From: Aquimarina megaterium XH134
GTDB taxonomy: Bacteria > Bacteroidota > Bacteroidia > Flavobacteriales > Flavobacteriaceae
Length of the DNA stretch: 64,000 nt
NCBI RefSeq assembly: GCF_000520975.1
Contig: NZ_JACB01000040.1
Location: 44,789-108,788 of the forward strand
Direction: 5' to 3'
In this document: positions 16,853-25,765 of the stretch, one piece after another
How the letters are laid out: each line of letters begins with the position of its first letter
Position numbering within the stretch: the first letter of the stretch is position 1
Made by a program: the position numbers and the translations under genes
The notes under the pieces: generated by a model
Told to the model about the DNA's origin: nothing
Database searches by the model: none
The model's input: the letters and a program-made list of their open reading frames with translations, nothing else

Positions 16853-19800
16853 ATGAGCACATTCAACTTTACCAAGTGGAATAAAATATTAGGATGGATT
16901 GTTTTTACCATCGCTTTATGCGTTTACGCAATGACGGTAGAACCCACTGCTAGTTTTTGGGATGCAGGAGAATACATTGCTACCTCTTCAAAACTACAAG
17001 TCGGCCACCCACCAGGGGCACCACTTTTTCAAATGATTGGAGCTTTTGCTTCTGCTTTTGCATCAGACCCTACACAAATTGCATTAATGGTGAATATGAC
17101 TTCTGCGTTTGCTAGTGCACTTACGATCCTTTTTATGTTTTGGTCAATTACCATTCTTGTGAAAAAAGTAATTGTTAAAGATGAAGAATTAACACAAGGT
17201 AAAGCAATGGCTATTCTAGGTAGTGGTATAGTAGGGGCTCTCGCCTTTTCCTTTACAGATAGCTTTTGGTTTAATGCTGTAGAAGCCGAAGTATATGCAA
17301 TGGCCACCTGTATTTTATCTGTTCTTTTCTATCTTGGATTATTATGGGAACGAGACATGCATACCTCTAGAGGTAATAAATGGCTACTATTAATTTCTTT
17401 TATTGTAGGATTATCTTTTGGTGTTCACTTTATGGGATTACTCTCTATCCCTGCAATAGGTCTATTATATTATTTCAAAAATTACAAAGAAATTACTATA
17501 AAAAATTTCATTGTTGCCAATATCGTTGTTGTAGCTATATTATTGTTTATTTTTAAACTCCTACTACCTTCTACACTTAAATTCTTTGGTGCAGCCGAAG
17601 TTTTTTTTGTGAATTCTATAGGTATGCCTTTTAATTCAGGAACCATTATTGCTGGATTAATAATCGCTGCAGCTTTTTATTTTGGCATAAAATACACTCG
17701 TAAAAAAAATTATCCACAATTAAACACATTGTTACTATGTGTTATGTTTATCCTAATAGGATTTTCTAGTTGGGTTATGTTACCTATACGAGCAAATGCC
17801 GGAACTGTAATTAATGAAAATAACCCTAATAACGCAAGAGAGCTTCTGGCATATTATAACTTAGAACAATACCCAGAAACCCATCTTTTTTATGGACCTC
17901 AATTTACAGAAATTTATGCAGGTTTGGATGAGAACAATCCATATGAAGATGGCAAACCGAAATATGAAAAAGATCTTAAAACCGGGAAATATATTATAGT
18001 TAACGATTGGAAAAATGCAAAACAAAACCTTGATGATGCGCATAAAGCCATTTTACCAAGAATGTGGAGCACAGAGCATATTGCTAATTATATGGAGTTT
18101 ACCGGGCCAATTAAATTTACAATCAAACCCGAGTATCAAGGTGAAGAAGAATTACTTAATGCTGTTACTCAATTTAGAAGGGAATATGCTACAGGGAAAT
18201 TAGATAATGATGACTACAGTAAATTTCTACAATCGTTTGGTAATTATATCAATGTAGAAAAACCCTCTTTTTGGGATAACGTAGTATATTTATTTGATTA
18301 CCAAATGGGATATATGTACTGGCGTTATTTTATGTGGAATTTTGTTGGACGACAAGATGACAACCAAGGCAAACTTACCGATTTAGAAGGAAATTGGCTT
18401 AGTGGTATTAAATTTATAGATGAAATTCGATTAGGATCTCAAGATAATTTACCTAGTGATGCTCTTAAAAACAAGGCTCGCAACACTTACTACTTCTTAC
18501 CCTTACTACTAGGGTTAATTGGTTTTGTATTTATGCTACAAAGAGATAAGAAAAAGTTCTGGGCATTACTCATTTTTTTCTTATTTACAGGTTTAGCACT
18601 AAAAATTTACCTTAATGAAAGACCTTTTGAACCAAGAGAGCGAGATTATGCACTGGTAGGGTCATTTTATGTATTTGCCATCTGGATAGGATTTGGTGTA
18701 TATGCTTTGTTTGATTTACTTAAAAAATATGTACAACCCAAAATACTCGCTCCTATAGTTACCGTGGTTTGTCTATTGGCCGTACCAGTACTATTAGCAG
18801 CACAAAACTGGGATGATCACGATCGTTCAAATCGATATACTGCACAATCTATGGCAAAAATGTACTTGCAATCTTGCCAAAAAGATGCCATTCTATTTAC
18901 CATAGGAGATAATGACACATTTGCCCTATGGTATGCACAAGAAATTGAAGGCTACCGTACAGATGTTAGAACCGTAAACACAAGCCTTTTTGCAACAGAT
19001 TGGTATATAGACCAAATGAAAAAAGCTGCATATGAAGGAAAACCTATCCCCTCTCAATTAACTCATGAATTCTATCGATTCGGAAATAACGATGCTATTT
19101 ATCACAAACCCGTAACTTCTGATACGATGCTTATCAAAAACTGGATGAGATGGATAGAAACAGATGACCCTCGAACTAAAGGAGATTTACAAAGTGGTAA
19201 AAAAGTAAATACATTTCCTACTAAGCACATACGAATTCCCGTAGACAAAGAAGCGGTGCTTAGAAATGGTATTGTGGCTCAAAAAGATGCTGATCTTATT
19301 GTACCTTATATTGATATCCATCTTAATGGGGATTTATTATTTAAAAATCGTCTTTTGATGCTGGATATTATCGCTAATAACAATTGGGAAAGACCTATTT
19401 ATTTTACTGGCGGAAGTTATGGAGATGATGATTTCTTATGGATGAAAGATTATCTGCAATTAGATGGGGTTACTTTTAAATTAGTTCCTATTCGCACTAA
19501 GGTAAATCCTCGAAACCCTTTTGAAATGGGCAGAATAGATACCGATCTCATGTATAAAAACGTAACTACCTGGGATTGGGGTAATAGTAATGACCCGAAT
19601 ATATATCATGATCCAGAAACCAGAAAAAATGCAATTACATATCGTAGTAATCTAGCAAGACTTGTCGAGGCTTTAATCCAGGAAGATAAAAAAGATAAAG
19701 CCAAAGAAATTTTGGATCTGGCAATGGATAAAATGCCAATCGAATACTATGAATATTACACTCTGGTAGAGCCTTATATTTCTGGATATTACGAGATAGG

Positions 19801-20158
19801 AGAAAAACAAAAAGCTCGAGATTTATGGATAAAACTGGCAAAAAAATACCAGGAGCAGCTCACCTATTTTGGTAGCTTAGAGCTTAAAGATCAATATCGT
19901 TATGCTGAAGAGATTGTAACTAATGTAGAACGTTATCGTAGCGTAGTTGATCTATTGCTAATCAATCAGGATCGGGAAATGATAGAAGAAAAAGCAGATG
20001 AGTTTAACAAATACCTAAGATTGTTTGCTCGACTCTATTCTGAAGATGAAGAATATGATGATGATGAAGCCATACGTAAACAACAAGAAGAAGATCTTAT
20101 TAAAGAGTTTCAAAACCAGGAAAAATCGTTAGATTCTTTAGATAGCATAGCAAACTAA
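16853..20158 (+). CDS. DUF2723 membrane protein, putative O-mannosyltransferase (TMEM260-like, GT-C fold)
   Basis: A large integral membrane protein (1101 aa) of the DUF2723 family, related to eukaryotic TMEM260, which is known to be an O-mannosyltransferase. The N-terminal half has a GT-C layout: about 11 or more helices (14-32, 73-103, 120-140 and on to about 320, then again 540-660), with the early luminal loop ASFWDAGEYIATSSKLQVGHPPG (about 29-51) holding the acidic Asp/Glu pair expected for a lipid-sugar glycosyltransferase. The C-terminal 400 residues are a soluble periplasmic region ending in helical, TPR-like segments and an acidic tail. The bacterial substrate is not known. It ends at the hairpin 20164-20192. 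Confidence 0.85.
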   Translation: MSTFNFTKWNKILGWIVFTIALCVYAMTVEPTASFWDAGEYIATSSKLQVGHPPGAPLFQMIGAFASAFASDPTQIALMVNMTSAFASALTILFMFWSITILVKKVIVKDEELTQGKAMAILGSGIVGALAFSFTDSFWFNAVEAEVYAMATCILSVLFYLGLLWERDMHTSRGNKWLLLISFIVGLSFGVHFMGLLSIPAIGLLYYFKNYKEITIKNFIVANIVVVAILLFIFKLLLPSTLKFFGAAEVFFVNSIGMPFNSGTIIAGLIIAAAFYFGIKYTRKKNYPQLNTLLLCVMFILIGFSSWVMLPIRANAGTVINENNPNNARELLAYYNLEQYPETHLFYGPQFTEIYAGLDENNPYEDGKPKYEKDLKTGKYIIVNDWKNAKQNLDDAHKAILPRMWSTEHIANYMEFTGPIKFTIKPEYQGEEELLNAVTQFRREYATGKLDNDDYSKFLQSFGNYINVEKPSFWDNVVYLFDYQMGYMYWRYFMWNFVGRQDDNQGKLTDLEGNWLSGIKFIDEIRLGSQDNLPSDALKNKARNTYYFLPLLLGLIGFVFMLQRDKKKFWALLIFFLFTGLALKIYLNERPFEPRERDYALVGSFYVFAIWIGFGVYALFDLLKKYVQPKILAPIVTVVCLLAVPVLLAAQNWDDHDRSNRYTAQSMAKMYLQSCQKDAILFTIGDNDTFALWYAQEIEGYRTDVRTVNTSLFATDWYIDQMKKAAYEGKPIPSQLTHEFYRFGNNDAIYHKPVTSDTMLIKNWMRWIETDDPRTKGDLQSGKKVNTFPTKHIRIPVDKEAVLRNGIVAQKDADLIVPYIDIHLNGDLLFKNRLLMLDIIANNNWERPIYFTGGSYGDDDFLWMKDYLQLDGVTFKLVPIRTKVNPRNPFEMGRIDTDLMYKNVTTWDWGNSNDPNIYHDPETRKNAITYRSNLARLVEALIQEDKKDKAKEILDLAMDKMPIEYYEYYTLVEPYISGYYEIGEKQKARDLWIKLAKKYQEQLTYFGSLELKDQYRYAEEIVTNVERYRSVVDLLLINQDREMIEEKADEFNKYLRLFARLYSEDEEYDDDEAIRKQQEEDLIKEFQNQEKSLDSLDSIAN

Positions 20159-20163
20159 TTATT

Positions 20164-20194
20164 AAAAGTGAGCCTTTATAAGGCTCACTTTTTT
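20164..20194 (+). terminator. Intrinsic terminator after DUF2723 gene
   Basis: AAAAGTGAGCCTT pairs perfectly with AAGGCTCACTTTT around TAT, followed by further T. It begins 6 bases after the stop. A GTG inside the stem opens a longer reading of the next gene, which is rejected. Confidence 0.88.
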
Positions 20195-20206
20195 AGTATA
20201 CTCATA

Positions 20207-20857
20207 GTGCAAATAATTCCAAATAAAACTCCTAAGGTTATTAAACAACTTTTCCCAAATTATATCTGGGATCTTTATGTGAATAATGAAAAGAAGTTAT
20301 ATTTAACTTTTGATGATGGCCCCATACCAGGTGTTACAGAATTTGTTTTAACCCTGTTAAATCAATATAATGCCAAAGCAACTTTTTTTTGTATAGGTGA
20401 TAATATTAGAAAACATCCCGAAGTCTTTCGACAAATTCTAGCAGAGGGCCATGCTATAGGCAATCATACTATGAATCACTTAAAAGCCTGGAAAACCAGT
20501 CTAGAAATATACGTTCAAAACATTATAGATTGTCAAAATCTAATTCAGGAATATTCACCTAAGGAAGATATACAACAAATATTTAGACCGCCATATGGGC
20601 AAATAAGTCGCACCAAATTTAAAGCACTAGAAAAGTTAGGATATAACATTATACTTTGGGATGTATTATCAAAAGATTGGGAACAAACAATATCACCAGA
20701 AGAATGTTTACAAAACGTGCTCCAAAATGCACAACAGGGAAGCATTATTGTTTTTCATGACAGCATAAAAGCTTCAAAAAACCTTACAGTCGTACTACCC
20801 GAGGTCTTAGACTATTTTTCTAAAAAAGGATATGTTTTTGATACCATTAGGTTCTAA
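20207..20857 (+). CDS. Polysaccharide deacetylase family protein (NodB domain)
   Basis: A carbohydrate esterase family 4 (NodB) protein of about 216 residues. The first catalytic motif is TFDDGPIPG (about residues 35-43), the metal-binding motif is HTMNH (about 86-90), and later motifs FRPPYGQ and HDS (near the end) are also present, so the active site looks complete. Likely substrates are N-acetylated glycans such as peptidoglycan. I chose the GTG at 20207 (VQIIPNKTPKVIKQLFPNYIWDL): the upstream GTG at 20168 lies inside the previous gene's terminator. No signal peptide is seen. It overlaps the convergent thioredoxin-like gene by 4 bases. Confidence 0.88.
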   Translation: MQIIPNKTPKVIKQLFPNYIWDLYVNNEKKLYLTFDDGPIPGVTEFVLTLLNQYNAKATFFCIGDNIRKHPEVFRQILAEGHAIGNHTMNHLKAWKTSLEIYVQNIIDCQNLIQEYSPKEDIQQIFRPPYGQISRTKFKALEKLGYNIILWDVLSKDWEQTISPEECLQNVLQNAQQGSIIVFHDSIKASKNLTVVLPEVLDYFSKKGYVFDTIRF

Positions 20858-21150
20858 ACATACTCTTTCATGAGACCGATTAGTGTATTAGCATCTTGCT
20901 CGCCACTTTGTCTCCAAACCATCTCACCTTCTTTATAAATCATTAATGTAGGAAGCCCTTTAATACGTAAAGCAGTAGCCAACTCTTCATTCTTATCTAC
21001 ATCAATCTTTATAACTTTCCCTTTATCTCCAAGTGCAGCAGCTACATCCCTTAACACAGGATGCATTGCCAGAGAGGGTTCGTTCCATTCGGTAAAAAAG
21101 TCTAATAAGACAGGAACTTCAATACCTATTATATCTCCAAACTTTGACAT
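20854..21150 (-). CDS. Thioredoxin-fold protein lacking active-site cysteines
   Basis: A 98-residue single-domain thioredoxin fold. The core beta strand VPVLLDFFTEW is followed by NEPSLAMHP where the redox motif WCGPC would be, and no cysteine exists anywhere in the protein. The cis-proline segment GLPTLMIYKEGE and the GEQDANTLIGLM end are kept, so the fold is clear but disulfide chemistry is impossible. The ATG at 21150 is preferred over the TTG two codons upstream. Flavobacteria have conserved proteins of this kind; a binding or chaperone role is inference. It is convergent with the deacetylase and 72 bases from the metallophosphoesterase stop. Confidence 0.85.
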   Translation of the reverse strand: MSKFGDIIGIEVPVLLDFFTEWNEPSLAMHPVLRDVAAALGDKGKVIKIDVDKNEELATALRIKGLPTLMIYKEGEMVWRQSGEQDANTLIGLMKEYV

Positions 21151-21221
21151 GTTCAAAAACTTTTATGTTTGGGCCTCTAATAATTGGCCATTAAACAGTT
21201 GTAAATATAACACTTTCTGAA

Positions 21222-22466
21222 TTATGCGCCTTTACCATTAGATCCTTTTCTCAATTCAATAACCGTAATCTCGGGCCATATACCAACTCGTCCCGGAAAA
21301 GCATGAAATCCAAAACCTCGATTTACATTCAGATACCTTCCCATTTCATCATACATACCTGCCCATTGTTTATATACATATTGCACTGGGCTCCATCGTA
21401 CGAATCCGGGAATTTCAATCCCAAATTGAAATCCATGGGTATGCCCACTTAATGTAAGATGGTAATGATTCGAATGTTTCTTTACTTCATATTCCCAATG
21501 TGAGGGATCATGACTTAATAATACTTTAAAATCTTCCTTGGTCACTTTTTCAGAAGCCTTTTTCAAATCACCAGCTTTCTTAAAGTTATGCCCCCAATTC
21601 TCTACCCCTATCACAGCAATACGTTCACCATCCTTTTCTACAAAAGTGCTATCATTAAGTAACAGATTAAAATCAATTTTAGTATGAACTTCCTTTATTG
21701 CTTCAAAATTTGCATCTTTTTCTTCCTGACTGTTCCAAGTAACATATTCTCCATAATCGTGATTTCCTAAAACAGAGTATTTGCCATATTTAGGTGTTTT
21801 AATACGTTTAAAAGTATCTATCCAATCATCCATTTCTTCTGCTACAGTATTCACAATATCTCCGGTAAATAACAATAAATCTGTTTCTTGTTCATTAATT
21901 AAATCCACTGCATATTCGATTTTGGCCGGATCATCAAAACTTCCAGAGTGTATATCTGAAATTTGTGTAATTCTAAATCCATCAAATGCAGCAGGGAGGT
22001 CTTCAAAATGCAACACATGGCGTATCACCTTAAAATTATATTTCCCTCTAAAAATCCCGTGCAGCAATCCCCCAAGAGGTATTGCAGCAACACCAAGTGC
22101 CAGTTGACTTATAAATTTTCTACGGTCTGGAAAATATTGAGTAGCTGTACCTTCAAAAAAAGTGTTTGTAAGATAATTATATCCCGCTACACAAACTCTA
22201 ATAATGTCTTCGCCAAATAAAAATAAAATCATAATTAATTTAGGCACCAAAGTGAGTAACAAAAGAGCACTAGCTCTTAATGTATATTTGGTTGGGCCGA
22301 CACTGCGATCATAGTTAGCAAAAACATAAATCACATAACTCAAAATAAGCAATGACAATACTAAATATCCTATTTGCACCCATTGATTTTTGGTAATAGT
22401 ACGAATGGCTTGATATGCATAAGTTTCAATAAGTATGTATAGAATTATAGGGACTAACCAACGCAT
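21222..22466 (-). CDS. Membrane-anchored metallophosphoesterase
   Basis: A 414-residue protein with three to four N-terminal helices (about 2-20, 31-50, 65-85, 118-140) and a calcineurin-like phosphoesterase domain (about 160-400). The dinuclear metal motifs are all present: D-I-H in ISDIHSG, GDIVN, GNHDYGEY, the later HD in LLSHDPSHW, and SGHTHGFQ. It belongs to the YkuE/YaeI-like membrane group, whose members act on phospholipid-linked substrates; the exact substrate is unknown. A possible Tat-like RRKFISQLALGVAA lies near residue 113, just before the domain. A TAGCTTTG -7 box lies 29 bases upstream. Confidence 0.9.
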   Translation of the reverse strand: MRWLVPIILYILIETYAYQAIRTITKNQWVQIGYLVLSLLILSYVIYVFANYDRSVGPTKYTLRASALLLLTLVPKLIMILFLFGEDIIRVCVAGYNYLTNTFFEGTATQYFPDRRKFISQLALGVAAIPLGGLLHGIFRGKYNFKVIRHVLHFEDLPAAFDGFRITQISDIHSGSFDDPAKIEYAVDLINEQETDLLLFTGDIVNTVAEEMDDWIDTFKRIKTPKYGKYSVLGNHDYGEYVTWNSQEEKDANFEAIKEVHTKIDFNLLLNDSTFVEKDGERIAVIGVENWGHNFKKAGDLKKASEKVTKEDFKVLLSHDPSHWEYEVKKHSNHYHLTLSGHTHGFQFGIEIPGFVRWSPVQYVYKQWAGMYDEMGRYLNVNRGFGFHAFPGRVGIWPEITVIELRKGSNGKGA

Positions 22467-22494
22467 AATTTGTTGTAAGATTTTAATTATTAAA

Positions 22495-22502
22495 CAAAGC
22501 TA
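22495..22502 (-). promoter_or_regulatory. -7 box of the metallophosphoesterase gene
   Basis: Minus strand TAGCTTTG, exact TAnnTTTG, 29 bases before the ATG at 22466. No clear -33. Confidence 0.45.
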
Positions 22503-22652
22503 TCCCTCCTTTTTAATTTGCGGCTATTTTTTAAGTAAAAATTAACGATAAATAAATTTTACGACCAAAAAGCGTTAAAATCATGTCTTTACCAGGCATA
22601 AATCTTAACAATTTCTTTTAGAACTAAGATTTTTATTTGTAACTTCGTTTCA

Positions 22653-22795
22653 TATTCCTTTTTAGGGCTTAATTACAATTTAAAAAAATCATATACTATA
22701 TATAAAAATTACTATCGTATTTATAGCAGTTGATACATTGTTATCAATTTTATTTTGGGGCGAAATGCCGTCAGTTTTTGGCGGCATTTCTTTTT
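22653..22795 (+). ncRNA. Candidate small RNA upstream of polA
   Basis: The 405-base gap between two divergent genes ends, on the plus strand, with a strong intrinsic terminator that has no gene in front of it. A TAACTTCG box at 22640-22647 could start a transcript near 22653. The segment also holds a hairpin TTGATA-N6-TATCAA (22730-22747). Together they fit a small RNA of about 145 nt. No similar family is recognised; no ORF of useful length is present. Confidence 0.4.
22762..22795 (+). terminator. Orphan intrinsic terminator
   Basis: GAAATGCCGTC pairs with GGCGGCATTTC (11 bp, one G-T) around AGTTTTT, followed by TTTTTA. On the minus strand no T-run follows, so it acts on plus-strand transcripts only. 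Confidence 0.75.
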
Positions 22796-22871
22796 ATATT
22801 TATTATAGTTTTTGACACTAATTTGATTAATCTTCTTTTTATATTGCATTTCTAAAAATTTAACTCACATC

Positions 22872-25700
22872 ATGTCACAAAAACGTCTTTTTCTTCTGGA
22901 TGCTTTCGCTCTTATTTTTCGAGGGTACTATGCACTTATTAAAAACCCGAGAATTAACTCAAAAGGGCAGGATACATCTGCAATTTTAGGTTTTGTAAAT
23001 TCTTTATTCGATGTTATTAAAAGAGAAAAACCTGATCATTTGGCTGTTGCATTTGACAAGCAAGGGAGTAAAGATCGATTAGAAATTTTTCCTGAATACA
23101 AGGCTAATCGCGACGAAACCCCCGAGGCCATTAAAATTGCTGTACCAATAATTCAGGAAATACTAAAAGCTATGCACATTCCTATCATAGAAAAAGCAGG
23201 TGTAGAAGCAGATGATTTAATTGGTACCATTGCCAAACAAGCCGAAAAAGAAGGATATCAAACATACATGGTTACTCCTGATAAGGATTATGCACAATTA
23301 GTTTCTGAAAATATTTTTATGTATCGTCCTGCCAGGATGGGAAATGGAATCGAAATCTGGGGAATACCAGAGGTACAAAAAAGATTTGAGGTAGAACGAC
23401 CAGAACAGGTTATTGATTATCTTGGTATGATGGGCGATGCTGTGGATAATATTCCTGGATTGCCGGGGGTTGGTGACAAAACTGCCAAAAAATTTCTTGC
23501 AGAATACGGTTCTATGGAAGGCTTATTAGCCAATACCGATAAGCTAAAAGGTAAAATGAAAGAAAAAGTAGAAGCTAATGCAGAATTAGGTCTTCTTTCT
23601 AAAAAACTTGCAACCATTATTTTAGATTGTGATGTAACCTTTAATGCCGATGATTACGAATTCACAAAACCTGATGCGCAAAAAGTACACACCATTTTTG
23701 AAGAATTAGAATTTAGAAGGCTTACAGATCAATTTACTAAGATTTTTTCGGAAGAAGGAACTAATACATCTGCCCAGGCTACAGGTAATTCTACTGCAAA
23801 AAAGAAAACAACACAGGCCGGAGCTGGTCAATTTTCATTATTTGGTGAAACCGAGGAATCTGGTGAAGCCGTTTCTTTTTCTAGTAGAAAAACTATTGCT
23901 AATACCGAACATTTCTATCAGAGTATTGTTCCGGGAATGGCAATGAAATTATTCCTTCAAAATTTATTAAAGCAAGAGCATGTTTGTTTTGATACCGAAA
24001 CTACAGGTCTTAATCCACTAATTGCAGAATTGGTAGGAATTGCTTTTTCCTGGGAAGCAGGAAAAGGTTTTTACATTCCTTTTCCAGAAGATCGTAACGA
24101 AGCACAAGAATTGATCGAACAACTACGACCTTTCTTTGAAGCTGAACATATCACAAAAATTGGTCAAAATCTAAAATATGATATCAAAGTTCTGGCAAAA
24201 TATAATATCGAAGTTAAAGGAACACTATTTGATACGATGTTAGCTCATTATCTCATCAATCCAGACATGAGACACAATATGGATGTACTTGCAGAAACTT
24301 ATCTTAATTACACTCCGGTTTCTATTACTGAATTAATTGGCAAAAAAGGTAAAAACCAGCTATCCTTCAGGCAAGTACCAATAGATAAGCAAACTGAATA
24401 CGCTGTAGAGGATGCAGATATTACTTTTCAGCTAAAAGAACATTTTGCACCCGAGCTTACCGAAGCAAAAACAGTCTCTTTATTTAAGGATATTGAAATT
24501 CCGTTACTAAGAGTTCTGGCCGATATGGAAATCGAAGGAATTAACCTGGATAAAGGTTTTTTACAATCTCTTTCTGAAGAACTAGATAGCGATATTAAAA
24601 CATTAGAACAAAAAATCTATACAGAAGCTGGTGAAGAATTTAACATTGCTTCACCAAAGCAATTGGGTGTTATATTATTTGAAAAAATGAAATTGGTAGA
24701 CAAACCCAAAAAGACAAAGACAGGTCAATATTCTACTGCCGAAGATGTATTATCCTATCTTGCAAAAGATCATGAGATTATTCAAAACATATTGGATTTT
24801 CGTGGTTTGTCTAAATTAAAAAGCACTTATGTTGATGCATTGCCAACACAGGTTGACGAAAATACCGGGCGTGTTCATACAGATTATATGCAAACGGTAG
24901 CAGCTACCGGACGTCTAAGTTCTAATAATCCAAATTTACAGAACATTCCTATTCGTACAGAAAGAGGAAGACAAGTAAGAAAAGCATTTGTTCCCAGAAA
25001 TGAAGAATACACACTGCTAGCGGCAGATTATTCTCAAATTGAATTAAGGATCATTGCAGCATTAAGTAAAGAAGAGACCATGATAGAGGCTTTTAAAAAT
25101 AATGAAGATATCCATGCCTCTACTGCTGCAAAGGTATTTAATGTTCCCATAGAAGAGGTTAGCAGAGAGCAACGTAGTAATGCCAAAACAGTAAACTTTG
25201 GAATTATTTATGGGGTTTCGGCTTTTGGATTAAGTAACCAAACCAGTCTTTCACGAAGTGAAGCTAAAGAATTAATCGATACCTATTATAAAACATACCC
25301 AAAGCTACGCAACTACATGAGTGAACAGGTAGATTTTGCAAGAGAACATGGTTATGTACAAACGGTTTTAGGAAGACGCCGATATTTAAAAAACATTAAC
25401 TCTGCAAATGCAATTGTTCGTGGTGCAGCCGAACGAAATGCAGTAAATGCTCCTATTCAAGGAAGCGCTGCTGACATTATCAAGATTGCAATGATCAATA
25501 TTCATAAAAAACTAAAAGAAGGAAACTATAAGACCAAAATGCTGCTACAGGTGCATGATGAATTGGTATTTGATGTTTTTAAACCAGAATTGGAAGAGAT
25601 CAAAGTCTTAATCAAAACCGAAATGGAAAATGCATACACTTTAGAAGTTCCATTAGATGTAGATCTTGGATTGGGTAAAGACTGGTTAGAGGCTCACTAA
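22872..25700 (+). CDS. polA: DNA polymerase I
   Basis: Full three-domain Pol I (942 aa) for Okazaki fragment processing and repair. The 5'-3' exonuclease is at 1-290 (start LFLLDAFALIFRGYYA, and DAVDNIPGLPGVGDKTA). The 3'-5' exonuclease is at about 345-535, with DTETTGL showing both catalytic acids of Exo I, so proofreading is probably active. The polymerase is at 550-942: motif A LLAADYSQIELR, motif B RSNAKTVNFGIIYGVS, motif C QVHDELVFDV. An Ala/Thr/Lys linker lies at about 298-318. Monocistronic; its terminator overlaps the 3' end of the convergent serine hydrolase gene. Confidence 0.98.
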   Translation: MSQKRLFLLDAFALIFRGYYALIKNPRINSKGQDTSAILGFVNSLFDVIKREKPDHLAVAFDKQGSKDRLEIFPEYKANRDETPEAIKIAVPIIQEILKAMHIPIIEKAGVEADDLIGTIAKQAEKEGYQTYMVTPDKDYAQLVSENIFMYRPARMGNGIEIWGIPEVQKRFEVERPEQVIDYLGMMGDAVDNIPGLPGVGDKTAKKFLAEYGSMEGLLANTDKLKGKMKEKVEANAELGLLSKKLATIILDCDVTFNADDYEFTKPDAQKVHTIFEELEFRRLTDQFTKIFSEEGTNTSAQATGNSTAKKKTTQAGAGQFSLFGETEESGEAVSFSSRKTIANTEHFYQSIVPGMAMKLFLQNLLKQEHVCFDTETTGLNPLIAELVGIAFSWEAGKGFYIPFPEDRNEAQELIEQLRPFFEAEHITKIGQNLKYDIKVLAKYNIEVKGTLFDTMLAHYLINPDMRHNMDVLAETYLNYTPVSITELIGKKGKNQLSFRQVPIDKQTEYAVEDADITFQLKEHFAPELTEAKTVSLFKDIEIPLLRVLADMEIEGINLDKGFLQSLSEELDSDIKTLEQKIYTEAGEEFNIASPKQLGVILFEKMKLVDKPKKTKTGQYSTAEDVLSYLAKDHEIIQNILDFRGLSKLKSTYVDALPTQVDENTGRVHTDYMQTVAATGRLSSNNPNLQNIPIRTERGRQVRKAFVPRNEEYTLLAADYSQIELRIIAALSKEETMIEAFKNNEDIHASTAAKVFNVPIEEVSREQRSNAKTVNFGIIYGVSAFGLSNQTSLSRSEAKELIDTYYKTYPKLRNYMSEQVDFAREHGYVQTVLGRRRYLKNINSANAIVRGAAERNAVNAPIQGSAADIIKIAMINIHKKLKEGNYKTKMLLQVHDELVFDVFKPELEEIKVLIKTEMENAYTLEVPLDVDLGLGKDWLEAH

Positions 25701-25730
25701 AAATATTAATCGAACAGTTAAGAAAGCTCA

Positions 25731-25765
25731 AAAGCCAAAATCATTTCACTTGTTGATTTTGGCTT
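25731..25765 (+). terminator. polA terminator overlapping the convergent gene
   Basis: AAAGCCAAAATCA pairs with TGATTTTGGCTT (about 12 bp) with a 9-nt loop, 30 bases after polA. Its right arm also encodes the last codons of the minus-strand hydrolase (stop at 25741). Confidence 0.75.

Noticed and set aside
20168..20206. GTG at 20168 as start of the polysaccharide deacetylase
   Set aside because: It lies inside the stem of the previous gene's terminator and adds residues not typical for the family; the GTG at 20207 fits better.
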